64,000 bases of DNA from Prevotella histicola JCM 15637 = DNF00424 (GCF_000613925.1 NZ_BAJX01000003.1:1-64000), one strand, 5' to 3'; shown: positions 26,284-36,366, counted from the first letter of the stretch. The notes: generated from the letters alone by a model not told the origin. Made by a program: numbers and translations.

Positions 26284-28679
26284 TTAATTAAAGAAGTTCC
26301 AGCTGATACCAAATCTTAATATGCGTTGATTCAGTGGGTAGTGAGGGGTGAAGAAGTAATCTCCTCCATCGCTACTATTTACATGTGAGAACATGACAAA
26401 GAAGCGAGTGTGCTGTAAACGAAAGTTGGCGTAGGCGTCAAGGACAGGATAATTGCCTATCTTTGTACGGCTTGCAGCAGTCTCCTGGATACCAAAAGCA
26501 CCAATGCCAGGTATGTATTCTGGCGCATAATAGCTTGTGAAATATCGCATATCAACACCGAAATCACAGTGTAATACCCTTGCTATGCGGAATCTTATGA
26601 ATAGATTACTGTATGCATTGAATGTTGGTACTGGGAGAATATCATCTTTACTTGACTTCTGTAAGGTTAGAACATTTTCCCAATTGAATATTCCAAACCT
26701 TAAGTTCTGCTGTAATTGCAATGTAAGAAGGCTAATTGGACTTCCAGATTGTCTGACGTTCAGCTGATTGTGTTGTACGAGGTAGTTGTCACCACTAAGT
26801 GTTCTGTCATTCTGTATACCAAAGTAGGTATAGTTCTTTAGTACATCATATCCTACTCTCAGCTTCGTATGAGTCCTTTCCAAAGATAGTTCTCCGAGCA
26901 CACGGGAATGTATTTGCTGGTCAAGGTTGTTATCCCACCAGTAATGTTTGCCATGGAATTGATTCATATAAAAGGATGCTGCAGAACGGTGTAGGAAGCT
27001 GTCGCAGCCAGTTTAACCGTGTCTCCGAATAGCGGGAAGTTGATATCTGCATGTCCATCAACGTGGAACTGTCCCGAACGAGTTCCTACTAACCACGCTT
27101 CTGCTGAAACATCATAGTGCAAAGTCTTACCTTGTGACTTTAATAGTTGCCCTCCAATGGAGAGATCATGCTGATTCCATTTCTCTTCTCTACCAAGGAA
27201 TGCAACTGTTGAGCCTGTTGGAGTTTGCATTGATGGTAGTTCATAATGGCGTAACTCGTAAGAAACAAAGGCTTTCAATCCTGCTTTTGCCCATTTGTTG
27301 AACCCTTCCAGCAGTGCAATGGCAAAGGTATTTTTAAGAGACCAGTGTTTCGTACGATCGTAAATGGAATCATTTGCTGCAGTACCATAGTTGAAATAGT
27401 TCTGAGCATAGAAGTCTGTAGGAGTATTGTAAGCCTGATAGATACGGCGATAATTGTCGAAACGAAGTGTATGGATGAAACTTGTGACGGGGACATATTC
27501 GTCTTTCATCCATTGTGTAGTAGAATCCTTGACTGTACCTGACTTCTTATTGTCTGCTACAGAGGTTGAATCATCAAGGTTGACAATGGTTCGTTCGTTC
27601 TTGCTTATACTATCTGTACTCTCCTTTTTTGCTTGAGAAGCATCGCCAGCTATCACTGCATTGTCAGGACGTCCAGCAGATCTTTCTTCTTTGTCGTATG
27701 CTTCTTCATCGAATTTCTCTCCTTGTGCCTTTGCACGCTGTCGTGCTTTAGCTTTCTCTTGCTTCTCTTCTTGTGCCTTGTGTGACTTGAGTGCAAACTG
27801 TTTAGCCTTAATTTCTTCCTCTGTCATAGGGACTCTACGGAAGAAACCAAGGCTATAACGATGGTTGAAAAAGATATGTTGATTATCGTTTCTATTCCAG
27901 TTTTGTTGTAATATGGTGGGTATCTCAGACTCACTATATGAATCATTGAACGCTTCTGGGTGTGTGATATATGCATCATTGGCTATACCTCCGTTCTCTG
28001 TCACCTTCTGATGATTGAAAGAAAGGAGCAAGTGGGCTTGGTAACGTTCGCCTAAATAACTTCCCCACATACTATAATTGAAGTGAGAAGTACTTTGGTT
28101 ACTGTAGTAGCCACGTCCGTAAAGGTAATCGAACTTAAAACCAAAGCCCCATTCTTTACCAGCATTTACAGCAAAGATTGCCTTGAAGTGATCTTCTCCA
28201 TCTGTCCTATTTCCCGCTGTATTATAATCAAGAATAGTAATAGGGGAGAGCGTTGAGGTGAATTTAAAGTCACCTGGCTGTACAATAAACATATCATAAG
28301 GGTCGAGGAAGAAGAATTCTGACGGACTCTTACGGTCTATGAATATTCTGTTTTGGCGTGGTGAACCAAGATTACCCAATGAGTTATATTCTCCACGAAC
28401 TCCTGTATTAAAGACAGTGTTCATGAACATATATGATAATGTGTCGAGGACAGCTGGTTTACGGTCACCGAAACGCTCATCAATAGTCCATACTTTTATG
28501 CCACGTGGAATCTCCTTGTGCTGACTTTGGATAGAGTCTGAACGTCCTAAATTACGGTTTTCTTTGTAGCCATCAGCAGTGAAAGTACCGTCATCTACGG
28601 GGCGGAGGTTGTTATTCTGTGCAATTGCAGCACTTGCTGTTGCGAATAAAAGAATTAGGGATAATACAGATTTCTTCAT
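26284..28679 (-). pseudogene. Putative outer-membrane porin, frameshifted
   Basis: Large beta-barrel protein with signal peptide (MKKSVLSLILLFATASAAIAQ start at 28679). It is split in two: 26964-28679 codes for the N-terminal part, with a Lys/Ala/Glu-rich charged insert around 27600-27830, and 26284-26967 codes for the C-terminal barrel, ending in aromatic FGISWNFFN. The upstream frame ends VLQHPFI-stop and the downstream frame starts MNQFHGKHYWWDN, the conserved continuation. One T is probably missing from a TTTTT run, giving an ATGA overlap. The start overlaps the stop of the small membrane protein gene (TAATG at 28677-28681). Confidence 0.8.
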
Positions 28680-28909
28680 TAACGGATAAAACGAAGTATA
28701 CATTCGATAATCTTAAATACCATTGCAACAAGGATAATGATCGTACCTGTTGTGGTTAAGTCGGCAAGAAAGTAGACAATAACGCCTATGACAGCTCCTA
28801 ACATAAAGATGATATTGAGCCATTGGCGTATATATAAGAATTTGTCCTTGCGTTCTTGTCTGTGCATACGGTGGTCAGGACGACGTACCGTACTATTCTG
28901 ATTTTCCAT
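28679..28909 (-). CDS. Small membrane protein upstream of the porin
   Basis: 76 residues: a basic N-terminal third (RRPDHRMHRQERKDK) and two hydrophobic segments at about 29-49 and 54-72. No family recognised. Its stop overlaps the porin start, so the two are translationally coupled, which makes it a real gene. The basic, His-rich end would face the cytoplasm. Confidence 0.7.
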   Translation of the reverse strand: MENQNSTVRRPDHRMHRQERKDKFLYIRQWLNIIFMLGAVIGVIVYFLADLTTTGTIIILVAMVFKIIECILRFIR

Positions 28910-28965
28910 CTTGTAGTTTTTTTATTTATCTTTCTCTCTGGCTGGAGAGGGGTTATTCTTTTCTT

Positions 28966-29886
28966 TTAATTTGCTTGTTTCATTGCCTGAGCAAAGCCTG
29001 AGAATATGCTGTCTTTTCTGTCTATAGTAGCTTTACGGAACTTTCCTGATACGGGAAGTAAGCGAGTATGCTTTTTATTAAGTGCATATTTATCTGTGAT
29101 CCAGTTCTCTGCAGTATAAGGAGTTATGTTTCCTTGTACATCATAGTTATAGTTCAATCGACTCATGGTGAGGGTTGCATGACCTTCATAGCAGGTTGCT
29201 TGTAAGAGATAATTGAACTGTGTAAAATCTAAAGAAAGGAAACCTGATGAGAATATAAGCCTCTCGCGCATAGTTGCTACAATGCTATTCTCTGCTTTAT
29301 TTACCAAGGCTACCTTACTACCTTCTATTTGATTCTTTCCTTTTGTTAGTTCTGTAAGGAAGGCCAATGCTCTATCATAGAGTTCAGTAGCGCTTACTCC
29401 TGGAACACTTACATCCTCAGACCATAGTACTTGCCCGTTTATTTCAGGGACAGCACCATTCTCTATATAATATTGTTTATTGTCATTACTAACTGTTTTG
29501 TTGGTTTTAGCAGCTATTGATGTTGGTGTTTCAGGAACGACCCATGCTGCATTAGAGTTGTCCGTAGATGATGTCGGGACAGTGGAAGGTGCTGTTTTAG
29601 TACTCTTACTCTTGTTGGTATCTTCAGCAATGCGGGCTGCTTCACGCTGTAACTTTTCTGTTTCAGCTTTGGTTTCCTCTATTTTTTTCTGTAAGTCTGC
29701 AGCCTTAGCCTTTGCTTCAGCCTCTGCTTTCGCTTTCTCTGCATTTGCTTTTGCTTGTTCTAGGGCAGCCTTTGCCTGTTCTAATTGTCGTTGAGCTTGT
29801 TCTAATTGTTGTTCTGGAGTTAGTGTATTTTGTGCCATAACCATTGTAGGAAGGCACAGTAGTAAGGATACCAAAGCTTTCTTCAT
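28966..29886 (-). CDS. DUF4468 domain exported protein
   Basis: Exported protein of about 306 residues from the ATG at 29886 (MKKALVSLLLCLPTMVMAQ); the ATG at 29913 would sit only about 4 nt from the predicted transcript start. An Ala/Glu/Lys/Gln-rich coiled coil covers about residues 22-90, then a Ser/Thr linker, then a C-terminal DUF4468 domain with a TBP-like fold (LWSEDVSVPGVSATELYDRALAFL). Function is unknown. A minus-strand TATCTTTG box lies at 29924-29931. Confidence 0.82.
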   Translation of the reverse strand: MKKALVSLLLCLPTMVMAQNTLTPEQQLEQAQRQLEQAKAALEQAKANAEKAKAEAEAKAKAADLQKKIEETKAETEKLQREAARIAEDTNKSKSTKTAPSTVPTSSTDNSNAAWVVPETPTSIAAKTNKTVSNDNKQYYIENGAVPEINGQVLWSEDVSVPGVSATELYDRALAFLTELTKGKNQIEGSKVALVNKAENSIVATMRERLIFSSGFLSLDFTQFNYLLQATCYEGHATLTMSRLNYNYDVQGNITPYTAENWITDKYALNKKHTRLLPVSGKFRKATIDRKDSIFSGFAQAMKQAN

Positions 29887-29969
29887 AATCTTAAAACTTT
29901 TATTAAGTGTCAATATTAATAAGCAAAGATAAGTAAATATGTTTATATTTGTAGTACGTATAGTTACTT

Positions 29970-32045
29970 TTAACGTTTTCTTTGTTGTTCTGTCTCACTT
30001 TGTTTCGCTTCCAATTCTTTCTGTAAGCGAATGATTTCATCTCGGTATTGTGCAGCTTGAAGGAAGTCAAGGTCTTTAGCTGCTTGTTTCATGAGGGTGG
30101 TTGTATTGGCAATACTCTTTTCTAATTGTTCCTTACTCATGTGCATTATGATAGGATCAGCAGCAAAAAGCATTGTGTTGTCAGGCTCTGCATAGGCTCC
30201 TTTGACACCTTGTGAAATAGAAACAGACTGTGATGTTGTTGTATTATCTCCACCCGTCGGCAACGTTCCTTTGATTGCTTTAACGATTTGTTTAGGTGTA
30301 ATATGATGATCTTCGTTGTATTTCAGCTGCTTTGTACGCCGTCTCATGGTTTCATCAATGGTCTTTTGCATGCTTTCCGTAATGGTATCAGCATACATAA
30401 TCACTTTTCCATTGACATTTCTGGCAGCGCGTCCAGCTGTTTGGGTAAGACTCCTATGGCTGCGAAGGAAGCCTTCTTTGTCGGCATCAAGTATAGCTAC
30501 GAGTGAAACCTCTGGTAAATCAAGTCCTTCACGTAGAAGATTGACTCCCACAAGGACATCGTAAATACCAGCACGTAGGTCATTGATTATTTTGATTCGG
30601 TCTAATCCGGCAACGTCACTATGGATATAAGCTGTGCGAATATCATGATTTAGCAAGTATTCGGTAAGCTCTTCAGCCATTCGTTTCGTTAGTGTTGTTA
30701 CCAGAACTCGCTCTTCTTTCTCAGCACGGATGACTATTTCATTCATCAGATCATCTATTTGGTTCTCTGATGGGCGCACTTCTATTTCTGGATCTAATAG
30801 ACCTGTTGGGCGGATTAGCTGTTCGACAACTACTCCTTCAGCTTCTTGTAACTCGTAATCAGCAGGTGTTGCTGATACATAGATAATCTGATGGATCAAA
30901 CTGTGAAACTCTTCAAAGCGTAGAGGACGGTTGTCAAAGGCTGCAGGAAGACGGAAACCATACTCTACAAGGTTGGTCTTTCGGGCACGGTCACCACCAT
31001 ACATGGCCGAGATTTGTGGTACACTGACATGGCTTTCATCAATTACCATTAGGTAATCTTCAGGAAAGAAGTCTAGCAAACAGTAAGGACGTTGACCTGC
31101 TTGTCTCCCATCAAAATAGCGTGAATAGTTTTCTATACCCGAGCAGTGTCCAAGTTCTTTTATCATTTCTATGTCATACTCTACACGTTCCTTTATGCGT
31201 TGAGCTTTGATGTTATCACCAATTTCGGTGAAAAAGTCTACTTGTTTCACAAGATCATCCTGAATCTGTCGGATAGCTCCTTCTGTTTGTTCCTTTGATG
31301 TTACGAACAAATTGGCAGGGTAGATTTCATATTCGTCAAAGGTTGCTATGCGGTGGAAGGCAACAGAGTCTACTTCTTCAATACTATCAATCTCGTCATC
31401 CCACCAAGTGATACGAAGAACGTTGTCACTATAAGCCATGGCAATGTCAAGAGTATCCCCTTTTACGCGAAAATTACCACGTTGTAATTCTATATCATTA
31501 CGTATGTATAAGGCATCAACTAAACGGCGTAAGAAATCATTACGATCTATCTTTTGACCTTTTCGTATGTGTATGACGTTCTCCTTCATGGCAACAGGTG
31601 CTCCCATACCGTATATACAAGAGACGGAAGAAACGACGATAACGTCCTTCCTTCCTGATAATAAGGATGATACGGCAGATAATCTAAGCTTGTCGATCTC
31701 GTCATTGATAGCCAAATCTTTCTCTATGTAGGTATCTGTCGTAGGCATGTATGCCTCGGGCTGGTAATAATCATAATACGAGACATAATATTCTACGGCA
31801 TTATTAGGAAAGAATCCTTTCATTTCTTCGTACAACTGTGCTGCCAGAGTCTTGTTATGCGAAAGTATGAGTGTTGGCTTATTCACGTTGGCAATGACAT
31901 TTGCAATAGTGAATGTCTTGCCTGAACCCGTTACACCCAATAAAACTTGACTCTTATCTCCATGTTCTAGCCCTTCTGTAAGTTCTTTAATGGCTTCAGG
32001 TTGGTCTCCTGTCGGCTTATATTTTGATGTTAATTGGAAATCCAT
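29970..32045 (-). CDS. uvrB: Excinuclease ABC subunit B
   Basis: Damage-verification helicase of nucleotide excision repair. From the ATG at 32045 (MDFQLTSKYKPTGDQPEAI) the protein has 691 residues. Walker A is GVTGSGKTF, the beta-hairpin region is YYDYYQPEAYMP, the DEAD-like box is VIDESH, motif V/VI is LREGLDLPEVSLV ... QTAGRAARN, and a UVR domain closes the protein (LMKQAAKDLDFLQAAQYRDEI). The upstream extension to 32081 covers the promoter box at 32079-32086 and is rejected. Confidence 0.97.
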   Translation of the reverse strand: MDFQLTSKYKPTGDQPEAIKELTEGLEHGDKSQVLLGVTGSGKTFTIANVIANVNKPTLILSHNKTLAAQLYEEMKGFFPNNAVEYYVSYYDYYQPEAYMPTTDTYIEKDLAINDEIDKLRLSAVSSLLSGRKDVIVVSSVSCIYGMGAPVAMKENVIHIRKGQKIDRNDFLRRLVDALYIRNDIELQRGNFRVKGDTLDIAMAYSDNVLRITWWDDEIDSIEEVDSVAFHRIATFDEYEIYPANLFVTSKEQTEGAIRQIQDDLVKQVDFFTEIGDNIKAQRIKERVEYDIEMIKELGHCSGIENYSRYFDGRQAGQRPYCLLDFFPEDYLMVIDESHVSVPQISAMYGGDRARKTNLVEYGFRLPAAFDNRPLRFEEFHSLIHQIIYVSATPADYELQEAEGVVVEQLIRPTGLLDPEIEVRPSENQIDDLMNEIVIRAEKEERVLVTTLTKRMAEELTEYLLNHDIRTAYIHSDVAGLDRIKIINDLRAGIYDVLVGVNLLREGLDLPEVSLVAILDADKEGFLRSHRSLTQTAGRAARNVNGKVIMYADTITESMQKTIDETMRRRTKQLKYNEDHHITPKQIVKAIKGTLPTGGDNTTTSQSVSISQGVKGAYAEPDNTMLFAADPIIMHMSKEQLEKSIANTTTLMKQAAKDLDFLQAAQYRDEIIRLQKELEAKQSETEQQRKR

Positions 32046-32078
32046 TGTCTTTGTCAGAATACGAGTAATCTTAGTATG

Positions 32079-32086
32079 CAAAGGTA
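32079..32086 (-). promoter_or_regulatory. -7 box of uvrB promoter
   Basis: Minus-strand TACCTTTG, followed by an expected transcript start near 32072, about 27 nt before the ATG at 32045. Confidence 0.65.
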
Positions 32087-32145
32087 CGAAAAAGCCCTGA
32101 TAATATTTCTTCTATGGTGTTTTTTTGCTAAAAAAGTAAGGTGTC

Positions 32146-32177
32146 TTTGCTTATTTATAGAATAATGTGTAACTTTG
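32146..32177 (+). promoter_or_regulatory. Promoter of bamD operon
   Basis: TTTG at 32146-32149 and TAACTTTG at 32170-32177, 20 bp apart, matching the Bacteroidota promoter. It lies within the longest ORF, so the start is the ATG at 32195. Confidence 0.72.
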
Positions 32178-32194
32178 CACTTCAAAGTCAAATT

Positions 32195-33019
32195 ATGAAG
32201 AAGAGAATTTTCATAGGTATGTGTGTAGCTTTACTCCTTACTAGCTGTGCTCAGGAGTATAATCAGGTGTACAAAACAACTGATTATGGTTATAAGTATG
32301 AGTTTGCCAAGGAGTGTTTTGCAAAGGGAAAGTATGGTTTTGCTGTTCCTTTGTTACAGGACCTCGTGACAATAGAGAAAGGAACTGATAATGCACAGGA
32401 ATGCCTTTACATGCTGGCAATGGCAGAATATGGTCTGAAAGACTATCAGGCTGCCTCTGAAACTTTTAAAAAGTATTATCAGACTTACCCTCGTGGGCAG
32501 TATGCAGAGATGGCTTCGTTCTATATAGGACAGAGTTTGTTTGAAAGTACACCAGAACCGCGACTTGACCAAACGCCTACTGTTGCAGCTATTGCAGCCT
32601 TTCAGGATTACCTTGATATCTTTCCAGATGGTAAAATGAAAGGAACAGCCCAGCAACGATTGTTTGATTTGCAGGATAAGTTGATTCGGAAAGAGTATCT
32701 TAATGCTAAGTTGTATTATAATCTCGGCTCTTATTTCGGCAACTGTACCAATGGTGGAAATAATTATGAGGCTTGTATCATCACAGCCCAGAATGCTTTG
32801 AATGACTACCCATACAGTAATCTGCGTGAAGACTTTGCTATCCTTGTGATGAAAAGTAAGTTTGAATTAGCACAGATGAGTGTGGAGTCAAAGAAGCTAC
32901 AACGCTATCAGGATGCAGAAGATGAATGTTATGGTTTTATCAATGAGTATCCTGACTCTAAACAACGTAAGACTGCTGAAGAATACATTAAGAAATGTAA
33001 GGAGTTTACAAAAGGATAA
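32195..33019 (+). CDS. bamD: Outer membrane assembly lipoprotein BamD
   Basis: Lipoprotein of the BAM complex that folds beta-barrel proteins into the outer membrane. The 274-residue product has a lipobox LTSC (Cys18) and an array of TPR helices (YKYEFAKECFAKGKYGFAVP; AMAEYGLKDYQAASETFKKY; Tyr- and Pro-rich junctions such as YPRGQYAEMASFYIGQ). It heads a bamD - rpoZ - DUF4293 operon with gaps of 35 and 2 bp. Confidence 0.94.
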   Translation: MKKRIFIGMCVALLLTSCAQEYNQVYKTTDYGYKYEFAKECFAKGKYGFAVPLLQDLVTIEKGTDNAQECLYMLAMAEYGLKDYQAASETFKKYYQTYPRGQYAEMASFYIGQSLFESTPEPRLDQTPTVAAIAAFQDYLDIFPDGKMKGTAQQRLFDLQDKLIRKEYLNAKLYYNLGSYFGNCTNGGNNYEACIITAQNALNDYPYSNLREDFAILVMKSKFELAQMSVESKKLQRYQDAEDECYGFINEYPDSKQRKTAEEYIKKCKEFTKG

Positions 33020-33054
33020 AATAGAAATAACAGACTAAAATTTATATAATTAGA

Positions 33055-33396
33055 ATGGATTACAAGAAGTCAAAAGCACCGTCAAATACGGTAACGCGGG
33101 ATGTTCAGGAACTTTGGAAAAGTACTGGAAATATTTATGAGAGTGTTGCTATTATCGCAAAGAGAGCTAATCAGATCTCTGTAGAGATAAAGCAGGACTT
33201 AAGTAAGAAGCTTGCTGAGTTTGCTTCTTATAACGATTCTCTTGATGAGGTCTTCGAAAACCGTGAACAGATAGAGATCAGTCGTTATTATGAGAAGTTA
33301 CCAAAGCCAACATTGCTGGCTACCCAGGAGTTCTTGGATGGTAATGTTTACTGGCGTGATCCTTCTAAGGATGGTCAGGAAGAGGAAGATTTTTAG
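33055..33396 (+). CDS. rpoZ: DNA-directed RNA polymerase omega/Rpb6-like subunit
   Basis: 113-residue protein of the Bacteroidota omega family. The conserved core is NTVTRDVQELWKSTGNIYE and ESVAIIAKRANQISVEIK, where omega proteins contact the beta' C-terminus; the tail is acidic (QEEEDF). It assists polymerase assembly. Located between bamD and DUF4293, its usual position. Confidence 0.9.
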   Translation: MDYKKSKAPSNTVTRDVQELWKSTGNIYESVAIIAKRANQISVEIKQDLSKKLAEFASYNDSLDEVFENREQIEISRYYEKLPKPTLLATQEFLDGNVYWRDPSKDGQEEEDF

Positions 33397-33398
33397 TT

Positions 33399-33851
33399 AT
33401 GATACAGAGAAAACAAACTGTTTTCCTCTTCCTTGCATTGCTTGCTACAATCGCATGTCTTTGTCTACCAGTAGGAAGTTTTGAGCCTCAAGGCATGGGG
33501 ACAGAGAATCAGCTAATGAACCTTTGGATAAACGAAACCAATGGGGGAAGAAACTTCAGCGTTTGGGCTTTATTTGCAATTCTTCTGGTAACTTGTCCTA
33601 TAAACACCTTCGCTATCTTCGATTATCATAACCGCAAACGACAGGCACGCTTCTGCATGTTCTCAATGTTGATGATTATTGGGTGGTACATTGTTTATGG
33701 AGTGTTTAGCCAAGTGTTGATGCCAGGTTTCACGTTTCACGTTGGGTTCGCAGCCTGTTTGCCACTTATAGCCTTTATTCTTTTGTGGCTTGCCAGACAC
33801 TCGATACTTGCTGATGAAGCTTTGGTTAGAGCAGCTGATAGAATTAGATAA
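33399..33851 (+). CDS. DUF4293 family membrane protein
   Basis: 150 residues with four hydrophobic segments (about 8-25, 52-70, 84-104, 108-128) in the DUF4293 pattern: RKQTVFLFLALLATIACLC at the start, then IFDYHNRKRQARFCMF between segments 2 and 3. Function is unknown. It starts 2 bp after rpoZ, so it is co-transcribed and probably coupled. Confidence 0.86.
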   Translation: MIQRKQTVFLFLALLATIACLCLPVGSFEPQGMGTENQLMNLWINETNGGRNFSVWALFAILLVTCPINTFAIFDYHNRKRQARFCMFSMLMIIGWYIVYGVFSQVLMPGFTFHVGFAACLPLIAFILLWLARHSILADEALVRAADRIR

Positions 33852-33907
33852 TAAGAAGCACTTTTAGTTAGCACGTTATTGACGTGCCATGTAAATACAT
33901 TAGAAGG

Positions 33908-33950
33908 AACATTCTTCATAGTCTTTATGATTATGAAGAATGTTTTTTTG
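33908..33950 (+). terminator. Terminator of the bamD-rpoZ-DUF4293 operon
   Basis: Perfect 13-bp stem: AACATTCTTCATA (33908-33920) with TATGAAGAATGTT (33932-33944), followed by a T run. Confidence 0.9.
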
Positions 33951-34096
33951 TGAGTAGATGCTGAGTTGTTTGATGGATAGTAGTTGGTTAATTGTTATGA
34001 CTACCATTGTTGCGCAGTAAATAATTTTAGTATTACTCAATCATCGCTACCTTATCGTAGATAATCTAGTGAAAGAAATGAATGTACCTCTCTGTT

Positions 34097-34177
34097 TTTG
34101 ACTTGTGTGCTGTGGCTTAGCACTACTGGTGTTGTTGTCTAACACTACTGGAGTTGATGCTAAACACCAATCCTATT
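34097..34177. repeat. Third palindrome family, locus A
   Basis: Units on a 22-bp pitch start at 34097, 34119, 34141 and 34163; the middle two are clear (AGCACTACTGGTGTT and AACACTACTGGAGTT), the outer two degenerate. Spacers are 7 bp (GTGGCTT, GTTGTCT, GATGCTA). The block 34112-34162 aligns without gaps to 38504-38554. Confidence 0.7.
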
Positions 34178-34768
34178 TGTAGTCTAATACCTTATAACGG
34201 CGTACTATCTATCCCATTTATCTTTCTCAGGATAGTAATAATTGTTATTATACACAATCAGCTTCAACGAAGTTATATTTAAGAAAAGTAGATACTTTTT
34301 TAAAAAAAAGTTTGCAGTCATTTCTGTCACTTGCTATTTCCTCTTAACAGATTAATAATAAGAAGGTTATGCTTATAGTTAAAAGTGACAGTAACTAAAA
34401 CAAAAAATAGATTAGGGGGTAGAGCTAATGATGTCCTCATGGATATACATAAAAAGCTACTTTCTAATTAGCAATAGACATGCTCAAATAGTAAACGTAA
34501 AGTCTTTTAGGAATAGTAGTGTGCAAAAATTAAGAATAATACCGAGGTTTTGCATTGTGACAAGGTCTTGCGTTATCTTAAGGAAATATTTAAGAAGTAA
34601 GATAAAGGAGGTAGGATCTTTTTTTTATCAGATGTTCCAACATTAATTTGATTTCACTAAATAAATATAAAAGAAAAATAAAAAACAAGATGTATTTAGG
34701 AGATTTATCCTTATCTTTGGGGCGTAATTAGAAGAACTTTATTACGAATCAACTAAATTAAAGAGGTT

Positions 34769-35323
34769 ATGAAGAAGTTATTTGTTATGGCATGCACCGT
34801 AGGAGTGTTTGCATTGATGAGTTGTAATGGCGGTAAAACGGCTGCGCCAAAGGCTAATGCTGATTCTGATTCGGCAGTGACGGACACGGCTGTGAAGAGT
34901 GCTGAGGCAACAGAAGTACCTGCTACGGCTAGTCAATTGGTTGATCAGCTGAATGAGAAGGTTAAGAACAAGGACCAAAAGGGTATGGCTGAGGTTCTGA
35001 CTGCAGCTCAGACAAAGATCATGGATTTGGCTAAGAGCAATCCAGAGGAAGCAAAGAAGTATGCTGAAGCTCTTCAGTCATGGATGAAACAGAATGCTGA
35101 AACGATCAAGTCAGCTGTTGCAGCATCAGGCAATGAAGCTGCTGCAAAGGCTGTTGGTGCTGCTCTTGACGCTATGCCAGCAGGAGACGATCAGAAACCA
35201 ACAGCTGAACAGGAGCAGAAAGTGAAGGATGCTGCTAAGCAGGCTGCTGAAAAGCTGAAAGGACAGTCAGCTGCTGATGTTAAGAAAGAAGCTGAGAAGG
35301 TTATCAAAGACCTCGGTTATTAA
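34769..35323 (+). CDS. Ala/Lys-rich lipoprotein of unknown function
   Basis: 184-residue predicted lipoprotein with lipobox LMSC (Cys19). The mature part starts with a Ser/Asp/Ala linker and then is almost entirely helical, rich in Ala, Lys, Glu and Gln (EEAKKYAEALQSWMKQNAET; KDAAKQAAEKLKGQS). No family recognised; the composition suggests an extended helical envelope protein. It has its own promoter box (TATCTTTG at 34712-34719) and terminator. Confidence 0.8.
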   Translation: MKKLFVMACTVGVFALMSCNGGKTAAPKANADSDSAVTDTAVKSAEATEVPATASQLVDQLNEKVKNKDQKGMAEVLTAAQTKIMDLAKSNPEEAKKYAEALQSWMKQNAETIKSAVAASGNEAAAKAVGAALDAMPAGDDQKPTAEQEQKVKDAAKQAAEKLKGQSAADVKKEAEKVIKDLGY

Positions 35324-35343
35324 AAATAAAACTGATGAATAAT

Positions 35344-35378
35344 AAAAGGCTCTGCAGAAGAATTTGCAGAGCCTTTTT
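35344..35378 (+). terminator. Terminator after the Ala/Lys-rich lipoprotein
   Basis: Perfect 13-bp stem: AAAAGGCTCTGCA (35344-35356) with TGCAGAGCCTTTT (35365-35377), then T residues. Confidence 0.92.
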
Positions 35379-35401
35379 CTTATATATTCGATAGCTGATT
35401 A

Positions 35402-35944
35402 CTAATGTTCGGACCTTCTTCCTCCCTTTGTCAGTTCATGATAAGCGTTCTGAGCATACATATCTCTCAGCAAACGTAGTCCCGTTTGGGTTTTGAAGAT
35501 ATTCTTTCCTGCAGCTTCGATGGCATGTGCAGAGCATTGATCTTCATAGAGATTGACGAGAAAATCGGCTTCAACAAGAATCTGATAGTCGGGTCCGTCA
35601 ATCTTATTATATGTGTGATGATGACCTATGAGGAAACAGATGCGGTCAATCTCCTTTTGTGTGAATCCACCTTGTTGTTTTAATACCTTCTTTGCTTCAT
35701 CAGGACCTTCTATCTCCTGATATTTACCATTGCTTGATCCATACTTCTTCTCGCTAAGATGAATACCGATGTCATGCAGTATGGCTGCTGATTCAAGTAT
35801 GTCTTGTGTCTCACTGTCAAGCCCTTCCATGACGCCTATGGTCGCTGCAAGGTTGTGTACCTTCAATAGATGATGTATACGCTTTGGGTCACCTTTATCA
35901 TATTCCGTTATTGCTTCAATAAGCATAGCATGCTTCTTATCCAT
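35402..35944 (-). CDS. HD-domain hydrolase
   Basis: 180-residue cytoplasmic protein from the ATG at 35944; the longer ORF to 36034 crosses the promoter box. HD metal-site residues are seen in RIHHLLKVHNLA, AAILHDIGIH, GHHHTYNKI and EADFLVNLYE. It is of the HDIG/YfbR-like type found as single-domain proteins in Bacteroidota; the substrate is unknown. A minus-strand TACTTTTG box at 35972-35979 leaves about 20 nt of leader. Confidence 0.87.
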   Translation of the reverse strand: MDKKHAMLIEAITEYDKGDPKRIHHLLKVHNLAATIGVMEGLDSETQDILESAAILHDIGIHLSEKKYGSSNGKYQEIEGPDEAKKVLKQQGGFTQKEIDRICFLIGHHHTYNKIDGPDYQILVEADFLVNLYEDQCSAHAIEAAGKNIFKTQTGLRLLRDMYAQNAYHELTKGGRRSEH

Positions 35945-35971
35945 ATTGTATTTGCTTTTGAGTTCTGTATG

Positions 35972-35979
35972 CAAAAGTA
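35972..35979 (-). promoter_or_regulatory. -7 box of the HD-hydrolase promoter
   Basis: Minus-strand TACTTTTG. It falls inside the longest ORF and therefore supports the shorter start at 35944. Confidence 0.6.
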
Positions 35980-36153
35980 ATCTTTCTGAAGAAGATTGAG
36001 GAAAAGAGTGCGTGAAATAATATAAAAACTTCATCTTGCCATAATCTTATAACCTTTATCCATAATATTGTAATACACCTTATATTATATATATGTATCT
36101 TTGCACCAAGAAAAAGAAATTAATAACATTAATAATAGAAAGGAAAAAGAATT

Positions 36154-36366
36154 ATGGCAAAGAATGTTTTTTCAGTTAGTGGGATGAAATGTGGTCATTG
36201 TAAGTTGAACGTTGAGAATGCTTTGAAGGCTGTTAAAGGCGTACAGAACGCTGAAGTAAGTCTGGAAAATGCTAATGTAACGGTGGAGTATGATGAGAAT
36301 GTTGCAACTCCTGCACAACTGAAGGATGCTGTTGATAATAGCGGACGTTATGAGATGACAGTGTAA
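36154..36366 (+). CDS. CopZ-like heavy-metal-binding protein
   Basis: 70-residue HMA-domain protein with the metal-binding loop GMKCGHC (Cys13 and Cys16) and the expected beta-alpha-beta pattern (AEVSLENANVTVEYDE). As a copper chaperone it would hand Cu(I) to the ATPase encoded 55 bp downstream. A TATCTTTG box at 36096-36103 is the likely promoter of both genes. Confidence 0.92.
   Translation: MAKNVFSVSGMKCGHCKLNVENALKAVKGVQNAEVSLENANVTVEYDENVATPAQLKDAVDNSGRYEMTV

Larger units (their letters stand above)
33852..34768. other. 917-bp intergenic region
   Basis: Contains a terminator (33908-33944), a 22-bp-pitch palindrome array (34097-34177) and a TATCTTTG promoter box at 34712-34719 for the next gene. 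The 72-codon ORF at 34428-34646 has no start context, no recognisable family and biased composition, so I do not call it. The rest shows nothing I can name. Confidence 0.55.

Noticed and set aside
29480..29794. 104-codon ORF antisense to the DUF4468 gene
   Set aside because: Mirror of the Ala/Glu/Lys-rich coiled coil; its Ala/Ser/Val/Leu-rich composition is the expected antisense artefact.
34428..34646. 72-codon plus-strand ORF in a large gap
   Set aside because: No recognisable family, basic and biased composition, no promoter or coupling, and gap sequence has no coding character.
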